Shown here piece after piece: positions 34,756 through 42,928 of a DNA stretch of 64,000 nt. Origin of the DNA: Paenibacillus sp. LHD-117 (GTDB taxonomy: Bacteria > Bacillota > Bacilli > Paenibacillales > Paenibacillaceae); contig NZ_JAVFVT010000036.1 of the NCBI RefSeq assembly GCF_030929555.1, forward strand, positions 1-64,000, read 5' to 3'. Each line of letters starts with the position of its first letter. Position 1 is the first letter of the stretch. A program made the translations under genes and the position numbers. Under the pieces are notes generated by a model. It was not told the origin of the DNA and did not search any database. It worked only from the letters and a program-made list of their open reading frames with translations.

Positions 34756-35640
34756 CTATTCCTTCACGCTTCCCATAACGATGCCTTTGATGAAAAACCG
34801 CTGCAGGAACGGGTACACGATCAGGATCGGGAAGGCCGCCACGAAAATTTGGGCCGCCCTGCTCGTGCGGTCGGACAGCTTCATCATCAGCTCGACGTTT
34901 TCCGCTTTAATAAACCGGAAATCCAGCTTAATAATAACGGTCTGCAAGAAGGTTTGCAGCGGATAATTTTCAGTATGATTCATGTACAGCATCCCGTCAA
35001 ACCAGCTGTTCCAGTGTCCGACCATCGTGAAGAGTCCCGTCGTCGCCAGCGCCGGAAGCGAAAGCGGCACGTAAATTTTCCACAGGGTAAGGAAATGCCC
35101 CGCGCCGTCGATCCGCGCCGACTCCTCCAGCTCCTTCGGCAGGCTCCGGTAGAAGTTCAGCAGCAGGATAACGTTGAACACCGGAATCGCGGTAGGAAGA
35201 ATAAGCGCGCCCATCGTATCGATCAAGCCGAGCGACTTTACGGTCAAGTAGGAAGGGATCAGCCCTCCGCTGAACAGGATCGTGAATACGAACAACCAGG
35301 CGTAGAACGTCCGAAGACGCAGCTGGCGCGGATCCTTGGACAAGGGATAAGCCGTGATGATCATCAGCAGCATGCTGAGGGATGTGCCGAACACGACGCG
35401 CTGGACCGACACCCAGAATGCGCGCAAATATTCCGGCTTCCCGAAAACATTCTCGTAAGCGGCAGTCGTGAATTCGACGGGCCATAGCGCCACCTTGCCC
35501 GCGGCCGCCGCGGCGCCGGAGCTGAACGAGATGGCCAGGATGTGAATAATCGGCATAAGGCATAACAAAGAAATGAGCAGCAGGAATGCATAGTTGCAGC
35601 CTTCGAACAGCTTTCTGCCCCATGATCTGTTTATGGTCAT
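34756..35640 (-). CDS. carbohydrate ABC transporter permease (YtcP/MalG type), operon 2
   Basis: This is a 294-residue permease with six predicted helices, the coupling loop ELEESARIDGAGHFLTLWKIYVP and the family ending FFIKGIVMGSVKE. It is the paralogue of the operon 1 permease, differing through most of its length. It forms the channel with the LplB protein encoded 23 bp upstream. Confidence 0.93.
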   Translation of the reverse strand: MTINRSWGRKLFEGCNYAFLLLISLLCLMPIIHILAISFSSGAAAAAGKVALWPVEFTTAAYENVFGKPEYLRAFWVSVQRVVFGTSLSMLLMIITAYPLSKDPRQLRLRTFYAWLFVFTILFSGGLIPSYLTVKSLGLIDTMGALILPTAIPVFNVILLLNFYRSLPKELEESARIDGAGHFLTLWKIYVPLSLPALATTGLFTMVGHWNSWFDGMLYMNHTENYPLQTFLQTVIIKLDFRFIKAENVELMMKLSDRTSRAAQIFVAAFPILIVYPFLQRFFIKGIVMGSVKE

Positions 35641-35663
35641 GGTAGTTCTCCCTTCTGCATCGC

Positions 35664-36578
35664 TTAGAAGATGCGGTAATTCGCCAGCCTGTAGGCCAAG
35701 ACATAAGATAACGATATGAAAATAAACGATACGACCGATTTCAACAGGCCTACGGCCGTGGCAAACCCGAACTGTGCTTGCTGCACGCCCATGCGATACA
35801 CGAACGTATCGATAATATCCGCGCTTTCATAAACCGGGGGACTATAAAGATTAAAAATTTGCTCGAAGCCGGCGTTCAGCACGTTGCCGATATTCAGCGT
35901 CAGCATGAGCACGATAATGGGCATCATTCCGGGCAGCGTAACATGGAAAGTCTGCTTCAGCCTGCCCGCTCCGTCGATCTCCGCAGCCTCGTACAGCGAA
36001 GGGTTAATGCCGGTCAGCGCCGCCAAGTAGACGATCGTTCCGAAACCGAACTCCTTCCAGACATCGGAGATGACCATCGCGTAAGGAAACCATTCATTGC
36101 TTCCCAAGAAGAAAATCGGCTTCACGCCAAAAAATCCAAGCAGTTGGTTGAATACGCCGGATGTCGGCGACAGAATGTCCACCAATATCCCGCTAAGCAG
36201 CACCCAAGACATAAAATGCGGCAAATAGACAAGCGTCTGGAACGTTCGTTTGACCCATTCCCTCCGCAGCTCGTTCAGCAAGATCGCGATCGAGATCGGG
36301 ACGAAGAGGCCCGCTACGATTTTCATCAAGGCAATGAATACCGTATTGTAGAAGATGCGCCCGATATCGGGATAGTCCAGCAGCAGCCGGAAATTTTTCC
36401 AGCCGATGAATGGCGAACCGAACAAACCTTTGTTCGGCACGTACTTCTGAAACGCCATGATGATGCCGGCCATCGGAACGTAGCTGAAAATCAATACTAA
36501 TAGGATGGCCGGAATCAGCATCATATGCAGGGGCCACTCTCTCTTCCATAGTCTTGCAAGTCCGTTCAAGCCGTTCAC
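35664..36578 (-). CDS. carbohydrate ABC transporter permease (LplB type), operon 2
   Basis: This is a 304-residue permease with six helices and the coupling loop LYEAAEIDGAGRLKQTFHVTLPG. HMMLIPAILLVLIFSYVPMAG near the N-terminus is the LplB signature. It is preceded by the binding-protein gene and an intervening hairpin, and followed by the YtcP permease. Confidence 0.93.
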   Translation of the reverse strand: MNGLNGLARLWKREWPLHMMLIPAILLVLIFSYVPMAGIIMAFQKYVPNKGLFGSPFIGWKNFRLLLDYPDIGRIFYNTVFIALMKIVAGLFVPISIAILLNELRREWVKRTFQTLVYLPHFMSWVLLSGILVDILSPTSGVFNQLLGFFGVKPIFFLGSNEWFPYAMVISDVWKEFGFGTIVYLAALTGINPSLYEAAEIDGAGRLKQTFHVTLPGMMPIIVLMLTLNIGNVLNAGFEQIFNLYSPPVYESADIIDTFVYRMGVQQAQFGFATAVGLLKSVVSFIFISLSYVLAYRLANYRIF

Positions 36579-36596
36579 CTCGCTGTTTCTATCCTA

Positions 36597-36631
36597 GAAA
36601 AAATAGGGGGGAGGGAATCACCCCATCCCCC
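36597..36631 (-). terminator. attenuator-like hairpin after binding-protein gene, operon 2
   Basis: On the minus strand a G-rich arm (GGGGGATGGGG) pairs with TCCCTCCCCCC and is followed by TATTTTTTC. It lies 20 bp after the binding-protein stop and 19 bp before the permease start. Partial termination here would give more binding protein than permease. Confidence 0.7.
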
Positions 36632-36650
36632 GATATCGTTAGCTGCTCGC

Positions 36651-38321
36651 TTATTTATGGGTTGCGTACCATTCATTGACTTCCTTCGTGATTTCGTCGC
36701 CGCCCAGCTTCTTCCATTCTTCTACGAAGGCATCGAATTCATCTACCGAAACTTGGTTCATGATGATCTTGAAGTAGACCTCGTCGCGTTTCTTAAGCAG
36801 GATTTCCTGGCGTTCCGCCATGGTCGCCGTCGGCGCGCCGTAAAATTTATTTTGCAGGTATTGTTTGTTTTCCTGAATAGTCGGAACGAGCGAAAACGCG
36901 CCTTTCGGACCGGAGATCAGGTACTCCCACCACATGCTGGTATCGCCGTCGACGTATTTCATCGCGCGCTCGTACCGCGTTTTGTGGTCTTTGGTTTGCA
37001 GGATGCTCGGATCCTTGGCTTCAATCGCCTTAGGCAGGATTTCGCCGTTGTTGTCCTTTTGTTTGCCTACGCGGAGCGGGCTAAGCAGCCAGTAGTTGTT
37101 GCCCTTCTCTTTGCGGTCTTTGCCGTATTCATAGACTTTCTGCTCTTCGGTCGGATGATTGTCGACCGCGATCCATTGGTTAACCAATTTGATGACGCCT
37201 TCCGGATGCTCTGCTTTTTTGGAGATTACGTAATATTCGTCCACGCCAAGCCCGATTTGGTTTAATGTCGGATTGCTGTCCACGGACGGAATCGGGAATA
37301 CGCCCCACTCCTGAACGACTTTACCGTCTTTCACGGCGCCTTTGACGAGTTGAGCAGGCACCCAAGATGCGCCGAATACGATACCCGTGCTGTTGTCGTA
37401 AAGCATTTCGGCAGCTTTCTCCGTATCTTTAACGGCGAACTCCGGGTCGATCAATCCTTTTTTGAACATCTCTTGAAGGGCGGCAAGCGCAACCTTCACC
37501 TGCGGCTGAATGTCGCTGTTGACGAGGCCGCCGTTGCCATCCTCGATCCACATGTTCTCGTAGGCATGGTAGCCGTTCAGGAACGCGCGAAGACCGGTTA
37601 CGCCCGTTTCGATGCTGAACGGGTTTTTGCTAACGGAAAGTCCGGATGGCGTCGCGGAGCCGCCGGGATTTTTGGTATTGAACGCCTCGGCGATCGTCAT
37701 GAGATCCGCCATCGTTTTCGGTTCCGGCAAGTTCAGCTCCTTGAGCCAGTCTGTGCGCACGTACATATACTGATATTGGTACGGATTGTACGAGCTCGGA
37801 ATGCCCATCAGCTTACCGTCGAACGTGGCCGTCTTGAGCTGCATGCCGCCGTCCATCGTCAGGAACTGCTTCGTTTCGTCGGTTGCGTTTTGGTCGTACA
37901 CTTCCGTAATATCCATAATCATATCCGCTTCGGTCAGCTCTTTGAGCTGCGTCGCGTTAACCAGCATGAAGTCGGGAAGATCGTTGGACGCGATCGTAAT
38001 TTTTACCTTTTCTTTAAACTGGGCGACATCCGCCGCGATCCACTTATTCGTAATTTTCACGCCGATGTCTTTCTCGTACGCATCGTAAACGGAGTTTTTC
38101 TCGAAGCTTTCGCCCTCGTCGAACTTCAAGTACTGGTCGCTGATCGAGACCGTCGACACTTCGACGACTTCGTTCCCGCTTTCCGGCGCGGCGGTGGCGG
38201 CCGCTTTCGCGGATTCGCTCGGCTTAGCTTCGGGATCATTCGTCGACTGTTTGCTGCACGCGCTCAGTGCCAGGCAGAAAATTACGGCGATGATCATAAA
38301 CATCTTCTTTTTCTTCGTCAT
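36651..38321 (-). CDS. sugar ABC transporter solute-binding lipoprotein (LplA-like), operon 2
   Basis: This is a 556-residue lipoprotein. The signal peptide starts MTKKKKMFMIIAVIFCLA and ends in lipobox LSAC, with lipid-bearing Cys22. The body is an LplA/YtcQ-type binding fold ending EWKKLGGDEITKEVNEWYATHK, closely paralleling operon 1's EWKKKGGDVITEEVNAWYAENK. The ATG at 38321 has GAGGGG upstream; a frame upstream to 38447 is not coding-like. It is the first gene of operon 2, next to the NanE-NanK gene, which may hint at an amino-sugar-containing substrate (inference). Confidence 0.92.
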   Translation of the reverse strand: MTKKKKMFMIIAVIFCLALSACSKQSTNDPEAKPSESAKAAATAAPESGNEVVEVSTVSISDQYLKFDEGESFEKNSVYDAYEKDIGVKITNKWIAADVAQFKEKVKITIASNDLPDFMLVNATQLKELTEADMIMDITEVYDQNATDETKQFLTMDGGMQLKTATFDGKLMGIPSSYNPYQYQYMYVRTDWLKELNLPEPKTMADLMTIAEAFNTKNPGGSATPSGLSVSKNPFSIETGVTGLRAFLNGYHAYENMWIEDGNGGLVNSDIQPQVKVALAALQEMFKKGLIDPEFAVKDTEKAAEMLYDNSTGIVFGASWVPAQLVKGAVKDGKVVQEWGVFPIPSVDSNPTLNQIGLGVDEYYVISKKAEHPEGVIKLVNQWIAVDNHPTEEQKVYEYGKDRKEKGNNYWLLSPLRVGKQKDNNGEILPKAIEAKDPSILQTKDHKTRYERAMKYVDGDTSMWWEYLISGPKGAFSLVPTIQENKQYLQNKFYGAPTATMAERQEILLKKRDEVYFKIIMNQVSVDEFDAFVEEWKKLGGDEITKEVNEWYATHK

Positions 38322-38391
38322 ACTACCCCTCCATTTGGACTCGATATGGATGATCCGCCGCTTGATTCGCGGCTTTTTCGTTCCTAGTTCT

Positions 38392-38455
38392 AGTATAGGA
38401 ATGCGGGATAAGGCCAGCCATATACTAGTCTTTACTTTCGTATACACCTCTTGAC
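38392..38455 (-). promoter_or_regulatory. operon 2 promoter with YesN2-type motif (site B)
   Basis: On the minus strand GTCAAGAGGTGTATACGAAA (core GTATAC at 38440-38445) lies 42 nt upstream of a TATACT -10 box (38392-38397). It shares nearly all of its central 12 bases with site A (31277-31303). A weaker copy (site D, GTCAAGTAAATGTAAGG) lies 43 bp further upstream, as AraC-type regulators often bind in tandem. Confidence 0.6.
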
Positions 38456-38474
38456 AACGGGAGGCGCGACGCGG

Positions 38475-38498
38475 TGTAAGCCCTTACATTTACTTGAC
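38475..38498. promoter_or_regulatory. palindrome in the operon 2 / nanEK intergenic region (site D)
   Basis: TGTAAG-CC-CTTACA (38475-38488) is a perfect 6-bp inverted repeat. Read on the minus strand, it is part of a weaker copy of the YesN2 motif starting GTCAAGTAAATGTAA (38494-38498 downward). It is placed to affect both divergent genes. Confidence 0.4.
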
Positions 38499-38560
38499 GC
38501 CCCCACGAATTCGTCGCTAACATGTTGAACAAAACCTATCATATTTATCGGAGGGATTCC

Positions 38561-40177
38561 ATGTCTCGCTATAGTAACTTGTTCCCCAAAAGAGGATTGA
38601 TCGTCTCCTGCCAAGCGCTGGAGCACGAGCCGCTGCACGGCGGTGACGCCATGGACAAGATGGCCCGGGCAGCGGTTGAAGCCGGCGCGATCGCCATCCG
38701 CACGAACGGCGTCGAGGATATTAAGGCCATAAAAGAAGCGGTCGGCGTCCCCATCATCGGACTGGTGAAACGGGAAATCCCCGGCTCGGACGTCTTTATT
38801 ACGCCGACTTTAGATGAAGTGAAGGCAATCATAGCGGCCGGAGCAGACGTCGTCGCGCTGGACGTCACGGACCGGGAAGGCCGGCTGGAGATGGCGCAGC
38901 CGCTCATCGACTACGCGCATCGCCACGGCGTCGCCGTCATGGCCGACGTCTCCACGTACGAGGAAGGGCTGGCCGCGGAACGGCTCGGCGCCGATTTCGT
39001 CGGGACGACGTTATCCGGTTATACGCCGTACAGCAAGCGGCAGGAAGAACCCGATCTGGAACTCGTCCGCCGGCTGAGCGAGTCGCTTCGGATTCCGGTC
39101 GTCGCGGAAGGCCGCATCTGGACGCCGGAACAAGCCGCGTCGGCCATGCGTGCGGGCGCTACCTGCGTCGTCGTCGGCGGCGCGATTACGCGGCCGCAGC
39201 TTATCGCGGCCCGTTACGTGCGAGCGCTGGACGCGTTCGAAGCCGAATCGCCTTATGCGATCGGCGTCGATATCGGCGGGACGAAGATCAACGCGGGAAT
39301 CGTATCTTTGGCGGGCGAAGTGGTGTTGACGCACAGCCTGAGTACGTCGGGGGGCAAGACGGACACGGCCGGCCGCGTGATGGAGGCGATCGATGGTTTA
39401 TTGTCGGTGGCGAAAGCCCGTTATCCGGACATTCGCTGCAAGGGCATCGGCGTCGGCACGGCGGGCCAGGTCGATTGGCGCGAAGGCAGCATTCGCCACG
39501 CCTCTGAGCTCATTGCCGGCTACACCGGGACGAAGCTGAAGGCGCTGCTCGAGGAGCGGTATCGCCTGCCGGTGCGGGTGGACAACGACGTCAACGCGCT
39601 CGCGCTGACCGAGCTCAGGCTCGGTGCCGGCATAGGCGTCGGCCATTTCGTCTGCATCGCGCTCGGCACCGGCGTAGGCGGCGCGGTCGTAACGGACGGC
39701 CGATTGCTTCGCGGCGCTTGGGGCGGGGCCGGAGAGCTCGGCCATCTATCGGTCGACTTCCGGGGCGAGCCCTGCGTCTGCGGAGCCAGAGGATGCCTGG
39801 AGCAATACGCCTCCGGCACGGGAATCGCGCGGCGGATGCGGGAGCGGCTAGCCGCGGCTGGCCGGTCTTCCGAGCAGCCGGATTCGCGCGAGGTCATCGC
39901 GTTATGGCAGGCGGGCGAACCGCTGGCATCGGCAATCATGGACGAAGCGATTTCCGCGCTGGGGGCGGCAATCGCTTCGCTCATCCATACGTTTAACCCC
40001 GAGTTGATCGTGGTCGGAGGCGGCGTGGCGGATGCCGGACCGCCCCTGCTGGGCAGGCTGCGCGAAGAAGCGCTCCGCCGCGCGATGCCTTCGCTCTCGA
40101 ACGGCGTCCGGATCGAGGCCGCCTACCGGGGCAGCTGGAGCGGCATGATCGGCGCGGCGCTGCAGCTGTGGGAGTAA
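38561..40177 (+). CDS. nanEK: fused ManNAc-6-phosphate 2-epimerase / ManNAc kinase (NanE-NanK)
   Basis: This is a 538-residue bifunctional enzyme. Residues about 1-225 are NanE (TIM barrel; GLIVSCQALEHEPLHG, AIAIRTNGVEDI, TPTLDEV, ADVSTYEEG, AEGRIWTPEQA), which converts ManNAc-6-P to GlcNAc-6-P. Residues about 232-538 are a ROK sugar kinase with the ATP motif IGVDIGGTKIN, DNDVNALAL, GTGVGGAVV and the zinc site CVCGARGCLEQY, as in ManNAc kinases. The two activities are consecutive in sialic-acid and ManNAc use. The ATG at 38561 has GGAGGG upstream. It is divergent from operon 2; no sialic-acid lyase (NanA) or NagA/NagB gene is nearby, so free ManNAc is the likelier input. Confidence 0.93.
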   Translation: MSRYSNLFPKRGLIVSCQALEHEPLHGGDAMDKMARAAVEAGAIAIRTNGVEDIKAIKEAVGVPIIGLVKREIPGSDVFITPTLDEVKAIIAAGADVVALDVTDREGRLEMAQPLIDYAHRHGVAVMADVSTYEEGLAAERLGADFVGTTLSGYTPYSKRQEEPDLELVRRLSESLRIPVVAEGRIWTPEQAASAMRAGATCVVVGGAITRPQLIAARYVRALDAFEAESPYAIGVDIGGTKINAGIVSLAGEVVLTHSLSTSGGKTDTAGRVMEAIDGLLSVAKARYPDIRCKGIGVGTAGQVDWREGSIRHASELIAGYTGTKLKALLEERYRLPVRVDNDVNALALTELRLGAGIGVGHFVCIALGTGVGGAVVTDGRLLRGAWGGAGELGHLSVDFRGEPCVCGARGCLEQYASGTGIARRMRERLAAAGRSSEQPDSREVIALWQAGEPLASAIMDEAISALGAAIASLIHTFNPELIVVGGGVADAGPPLLGRLREEALRRAMPSLSNGVRIEAAYRGSWSGMIGAALQLWE

Positions 40178-40341
40178 GCCGGGCGGACGTGCCCGTTGAT
40201 ATCCCCCATCGTTCCAGGATAACGGCCGGGCGCGTGGGCGAGTGAACCGACGGGGCCAAGCGTGCGGGGCAGGACGGCGGAAGGCGCCAAGCGCGCTGTT
40301 TAAGGACAGTGGATCGCAGATTAGCATTCGCGGATCACGAA

Positions 40342-40526
40342 TGCTGTATCGCGTACAGCAATTCCGCTTCGATACCCTGCAATTTCAAGTAATTCCTGTA
40401 TAGCATACAGGATTTCGAACGGCTTTCTAAGCTTAGGTTGAGCATGTGAAGCAAATTGCTGTACCCAATGCAGGATTCATAGATGTCCGGTCGTCTTGCG
40501 TCAGAATTCCTGTACGAACTACAGGA
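40342..40526. repeat. four-hairpin array 2 (CTGTA/TACAG stems)
   Basis: The 528-bp gap after nanEK contains four 7-5-7 hairpin units: TGCTGTA-TACAGCA (centre 40351), TCCTGTA-TACAGGA (40403), TGCTGTA-TGCAGGA (40466) and TCCTGTA-TACAGGA (40517). Centres are spaced 52, 63 and 51 bp. AATT/ATT flanks extend several stems to 9-10 bp. I see no gene in the interval. The same geometry recurs at 44.5, 50.3 and 62.2 kb. Confidence 0.8.
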
Positions 40527-40583
40527 ATTTATCCATCGTTTTCGCAGCTGCTGTCGCATCGACAAGTAAGTTGATTGGTTAGC

Positions 40584-40633
40584 AAAAAAAGAACGGTCTC
40601 CAAGATCGGATTCGACCTTGGAGACCGTTTTTT
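40584..40633. terminator. bidirectional terminator between nanEK side and nat
   Basis: AACGGTCTCCAAG (40592-40604) and CTTGGAGACCGTT (40617-40629) form a 13-bp perfect stem with T runs on both strands. It serves the minus-strand acetyltransferase gene, which ends at 40706. Confidence 0.92.
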
Positions 40634-40705
40634 CGCGCAGCCATCTTCATTCGGCATGTCTCGCGCGGCAATATTGTTTTCCGCAATCGGATGATTAGAT
40701 AAACC

Positions 40706-41476
40706 TCAAGCCCCGCCGTCGTCCGACTCGATGCCAAAATAAGTCTTAAGCGCTTCCGCATCCTCCGCCTTGGATGCCGGCGTGAACGCGTGGACGCCAT
40801 CGGGGCGGAACAGGCGGAATTCCTCGTTCCACACCGTGTTGCGCCCCTCCTTCGTATGGATCGCAACGATCAGGTTGTTTTTGAACACCGAGTCCGGGGC
40901 ATGCTCGCACCAATAGGACGCCATCAGGTAGTCCTTCGCGAGCTGCGGCTCCTCGGTGAACGAGAAGAGGCGGGACCAGCCCTCCTTCTTCTGCTCCATC
41001 AGCATCCAGCCGAATTCGGGATCGCGATCGAACCGATAAAGCTCGTCCCCTTGGCGCTGCTCCAGTCCTTCCAGTAGAAGGAGCGGCCTTCGCGGCACGA
41101 TGCCGCCGACGCCCACATCGCACAAATAGAGCTTGCCTTCCGCTTCGACCCGGAGCACGTGATGCCTGCGCTTCGGCGGCGTATCCGTCTCGTCCCGCCA
41201 GAACCGGGCGAAATAATCCGTTACGCCGTACCCGAGCTCCCTCAGAAGCCAGCCGAACAAGGCATTAAGCTCGAAGCAATAACCGCCGCGGCGGCGCTCC
41301 ACGATTTTCCGGTAGATCGGTTCGACTTGCAGCGACAGAGGCAAGCCGTGGATAATGTCCAAATTTTCATAAGGCACGCTCTGCAAATGAAGCTCCTGAA
41401 GCTTGCCGAGCGTCTCGGCGCTTCCGTCCGGTTCGCCGTTAAACCCTATTCTCCGCAAATAAGCCTGTACGTTCAT
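40706..41476 (-). CDS. nat: arylamine N-acetyltransferase
   Basis: This is a 256-residue cytoplasmic enzyme that transfers acetyl (or other acyl) groups from CoA to arylamines or hydrazines. The catalytic triad is visible: Cys67 in RRGGYCFELN, His105 in KRRHHVLRV and Asp120 in LYLCDVGVGG, spaced 38 and 15 residues apart as in known NATs. The length is slightly below the family mean (about 260-280). It stands between the terminator at 40584 and the aminopeptidase gene, in the same direction as the latter (76-bp gap), so it may be its downstream partner in one transcript. Confidence 0.92.
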   Translation of the reverse strand: MNVQAYLRRIGFNGEPDGSAETLGKLQELHLQSVPYENLDIIHGLPLSLQVEPIYRKIVERRRGGYCFELNALFGWLLRELGYGVTDYFARFWRDETDTPPKRRHHVLRVEAEGKLYLCDVGVGGIVPRRPLLLLEGLEQRQGDELYRFDRDPEFGWMLMEQKKEGWSRLFSFTEEPQLAKDYLMASYWCEHAPDSVFKNNLIVAIHTKEGRNTVWNEEFRLFRPDGVHAFTPASKAEDAEALKTYFGIESDDGGA

Positions 41477-41551
41477 CCCTTACCGCATCCCCCTCGTCAG
41501 CCATGTTTCAACCCATCAACATTAACGGCGTTAACTTCCTCCGCAACCTCT

Positions 41552-42787
41552 CTACTCCGCCCAATTCCCCTTGCGGAACACCGGCTCGATCGTGCCGTCC
41601 GGCAGCTCGCCGTCGATGTCGAGCTCCGCGCAGCCGATCATGAAATCCACATGCGTCAAGCTTACATTCGCGCCCCGCTTCAGCAGCTCTTCGCCCGTAA
41701 GCTTCGTGCCGCCTTCCAGGTTGACGGGATACGCGCTGCCGAGCGCGAAATGGCAGGACGCGTTCTCGTCGATCCCCGTGTTATAAAACACGCGGTTCAA
41801 GTTCGAAATCGGGGAATCATGCGGAACAAGCGCCATCTCCCCGAGATAGGAAGCGCCATCGTCGGTTTCGAACAGCGACGTCAGATGCTCGCGGCCGGAC
41901 TCGGCGTCATACGCCGTAACTTTCCCATCCTTGAACGTGAAAGTAATGCCTTCGACGAGCCTTCCGTTCAGATTCAGCGGCTTCGTGCTTCGCACCGTTC
42001 CGTTCACGCCCGCGCGATGCGGCATCGTGTACACCTCTTCGGTCGGCATGTTCGCCACGAAATAAACGCCTTTTTCGTTCTCGCCGCCGCCCCCGCGCCA
42101 AATATGCCCTTCCGGCAGCTCCACGCGCAAGTCCGTGCCCGGCGCTCGGTAATGGAAGCTCTTATAGCGCTTCTCGTTCAGCCGGTTCTGCCATGTTTTC
42201 AGATGCTGGATATGCTCCCGCCAAGCGGCAACCGGATCCGCCGCGTCCACGCGTACCATTTTGAAAATGGCCTCCCACATCGCATCGATGCGCTGCTCCT
42301 CCGGGAGATCTGCGAACACCTTGTCCGCCCAAGCGCGGGTCGGCGCCTTGATGAGCGACCAGCTGATGCGGCTATTGCGGGTATAAACCGAATATTCCTT
42401 CCGCGCCACGGCCGCCGCCTTAACCGCTTCCGACACTTTCGCGGAATCGATGCCGCTGAACAGCTCCGGATTCGGCACTTTGATATGCAGAATGGCCCCG
42501 CCCTCCTCGGCGAAACGCACCATGCAGTCGACCTGCCACTGCGGATAATAGCCGAAGGAATCGTCCGGCGCCTTCTCGTACCGGATCCGCGTCACTTCTT
42601 CGTCATCCCATTCGACGATGACGTACTTCGCCCCCGCCTCGTAAGCCTTCGCCACGATCAGGCGAGTCAACTCCGCCGTCTCGATCGGCGCATGCACGAT
42701 CAGCACCTGCCCGGCCTGGATATTCACGCCGACCTTCACGACCAGCTCCGCGTATTTATTCAACATGATTTTGAAGTTGTCGTTCAT
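41552..42787 (-). CDS. M29-family aminopeptidase (AmpS/PepS type)
   Basis: This is a 411-residue metallo-aminopeptidase of family M29. It begins LNKYAELVVKVGVNIQAGQVLIVHAPIE, as AmpS/AmpT do, and carries the metal-ligand blocks LVEGITFTF (Glu), YLGEMAL (Glu), ASCHFALGSAYP (His) and SLTHVDFMIG (His and Asp). It releases N-terminal residues from peptides in the cytoplasm with low specificity. The ATG at 42787 follows GAGGGG. It heads a possible two-gene transcript with the acetyltransferase. Confidence 0.94.
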   Translation of the reverse strand: MNDNFKIMLNKYAELVVKVGVNIQAGQVLIVHAPIETAELTRLIVAKAYEAGAKYVIVEWDDEEVTRIRYEKAPDDSFGYYPQWQVDCMVRFAEEGGAILHIKVPNPELFSGIDSAKVSEAVKAAAVARKEYSVYTRNSRISWSLIKAPTRAWADKVFADLPEEQRIDAMWEAIFKMVRVDAADPVAAWREHIQHLKTWQNRLNEKRYKSFHYRAPGTDLRVELPEGHIWRGGGGENEKGVYFVANMPTEEVYTMPHRAGVNGTVRSTKPLNLNGRLVEGITFTFKDGKVTAYDAESGREHLTSLFETDDGASYLGEMALVPHDSPISNLNRVFYNTGIDENASCHFALGSAYPVNLEGGTKLTGEELLKRGANVSLTHVDFMIGCAELDIDGELPDGTIEPVFRKGNWAE

Positions 42788-42928
42788 TCGTCATGCCCCT
42801 CTCGTGACTTTCTCACCACAATAGAATTTATAAGTTTTCGAGCCATCGAAAACCGAAATTCCATTTGGCGATAAAACCTACCTCTAAACGCGGTCGCCTA
42901 TCATTGAAAGGCCTCGATAGAGGTTTTC

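Noticed and set aside
40342..40526. Four-unit array considered as a CRISPR array
   Set aside because: Units differ in sequence, are only about 20 bp, and intervals alternate 51/63 bp; no cas genes are nearby.
41159..42874. 571-codon plus-strand frame opposite the M29 aminopeptidase
   Set aside because: Arg/His-rich shadow of two well-supported genes in a high-GC genome; no ribosome site or family match.
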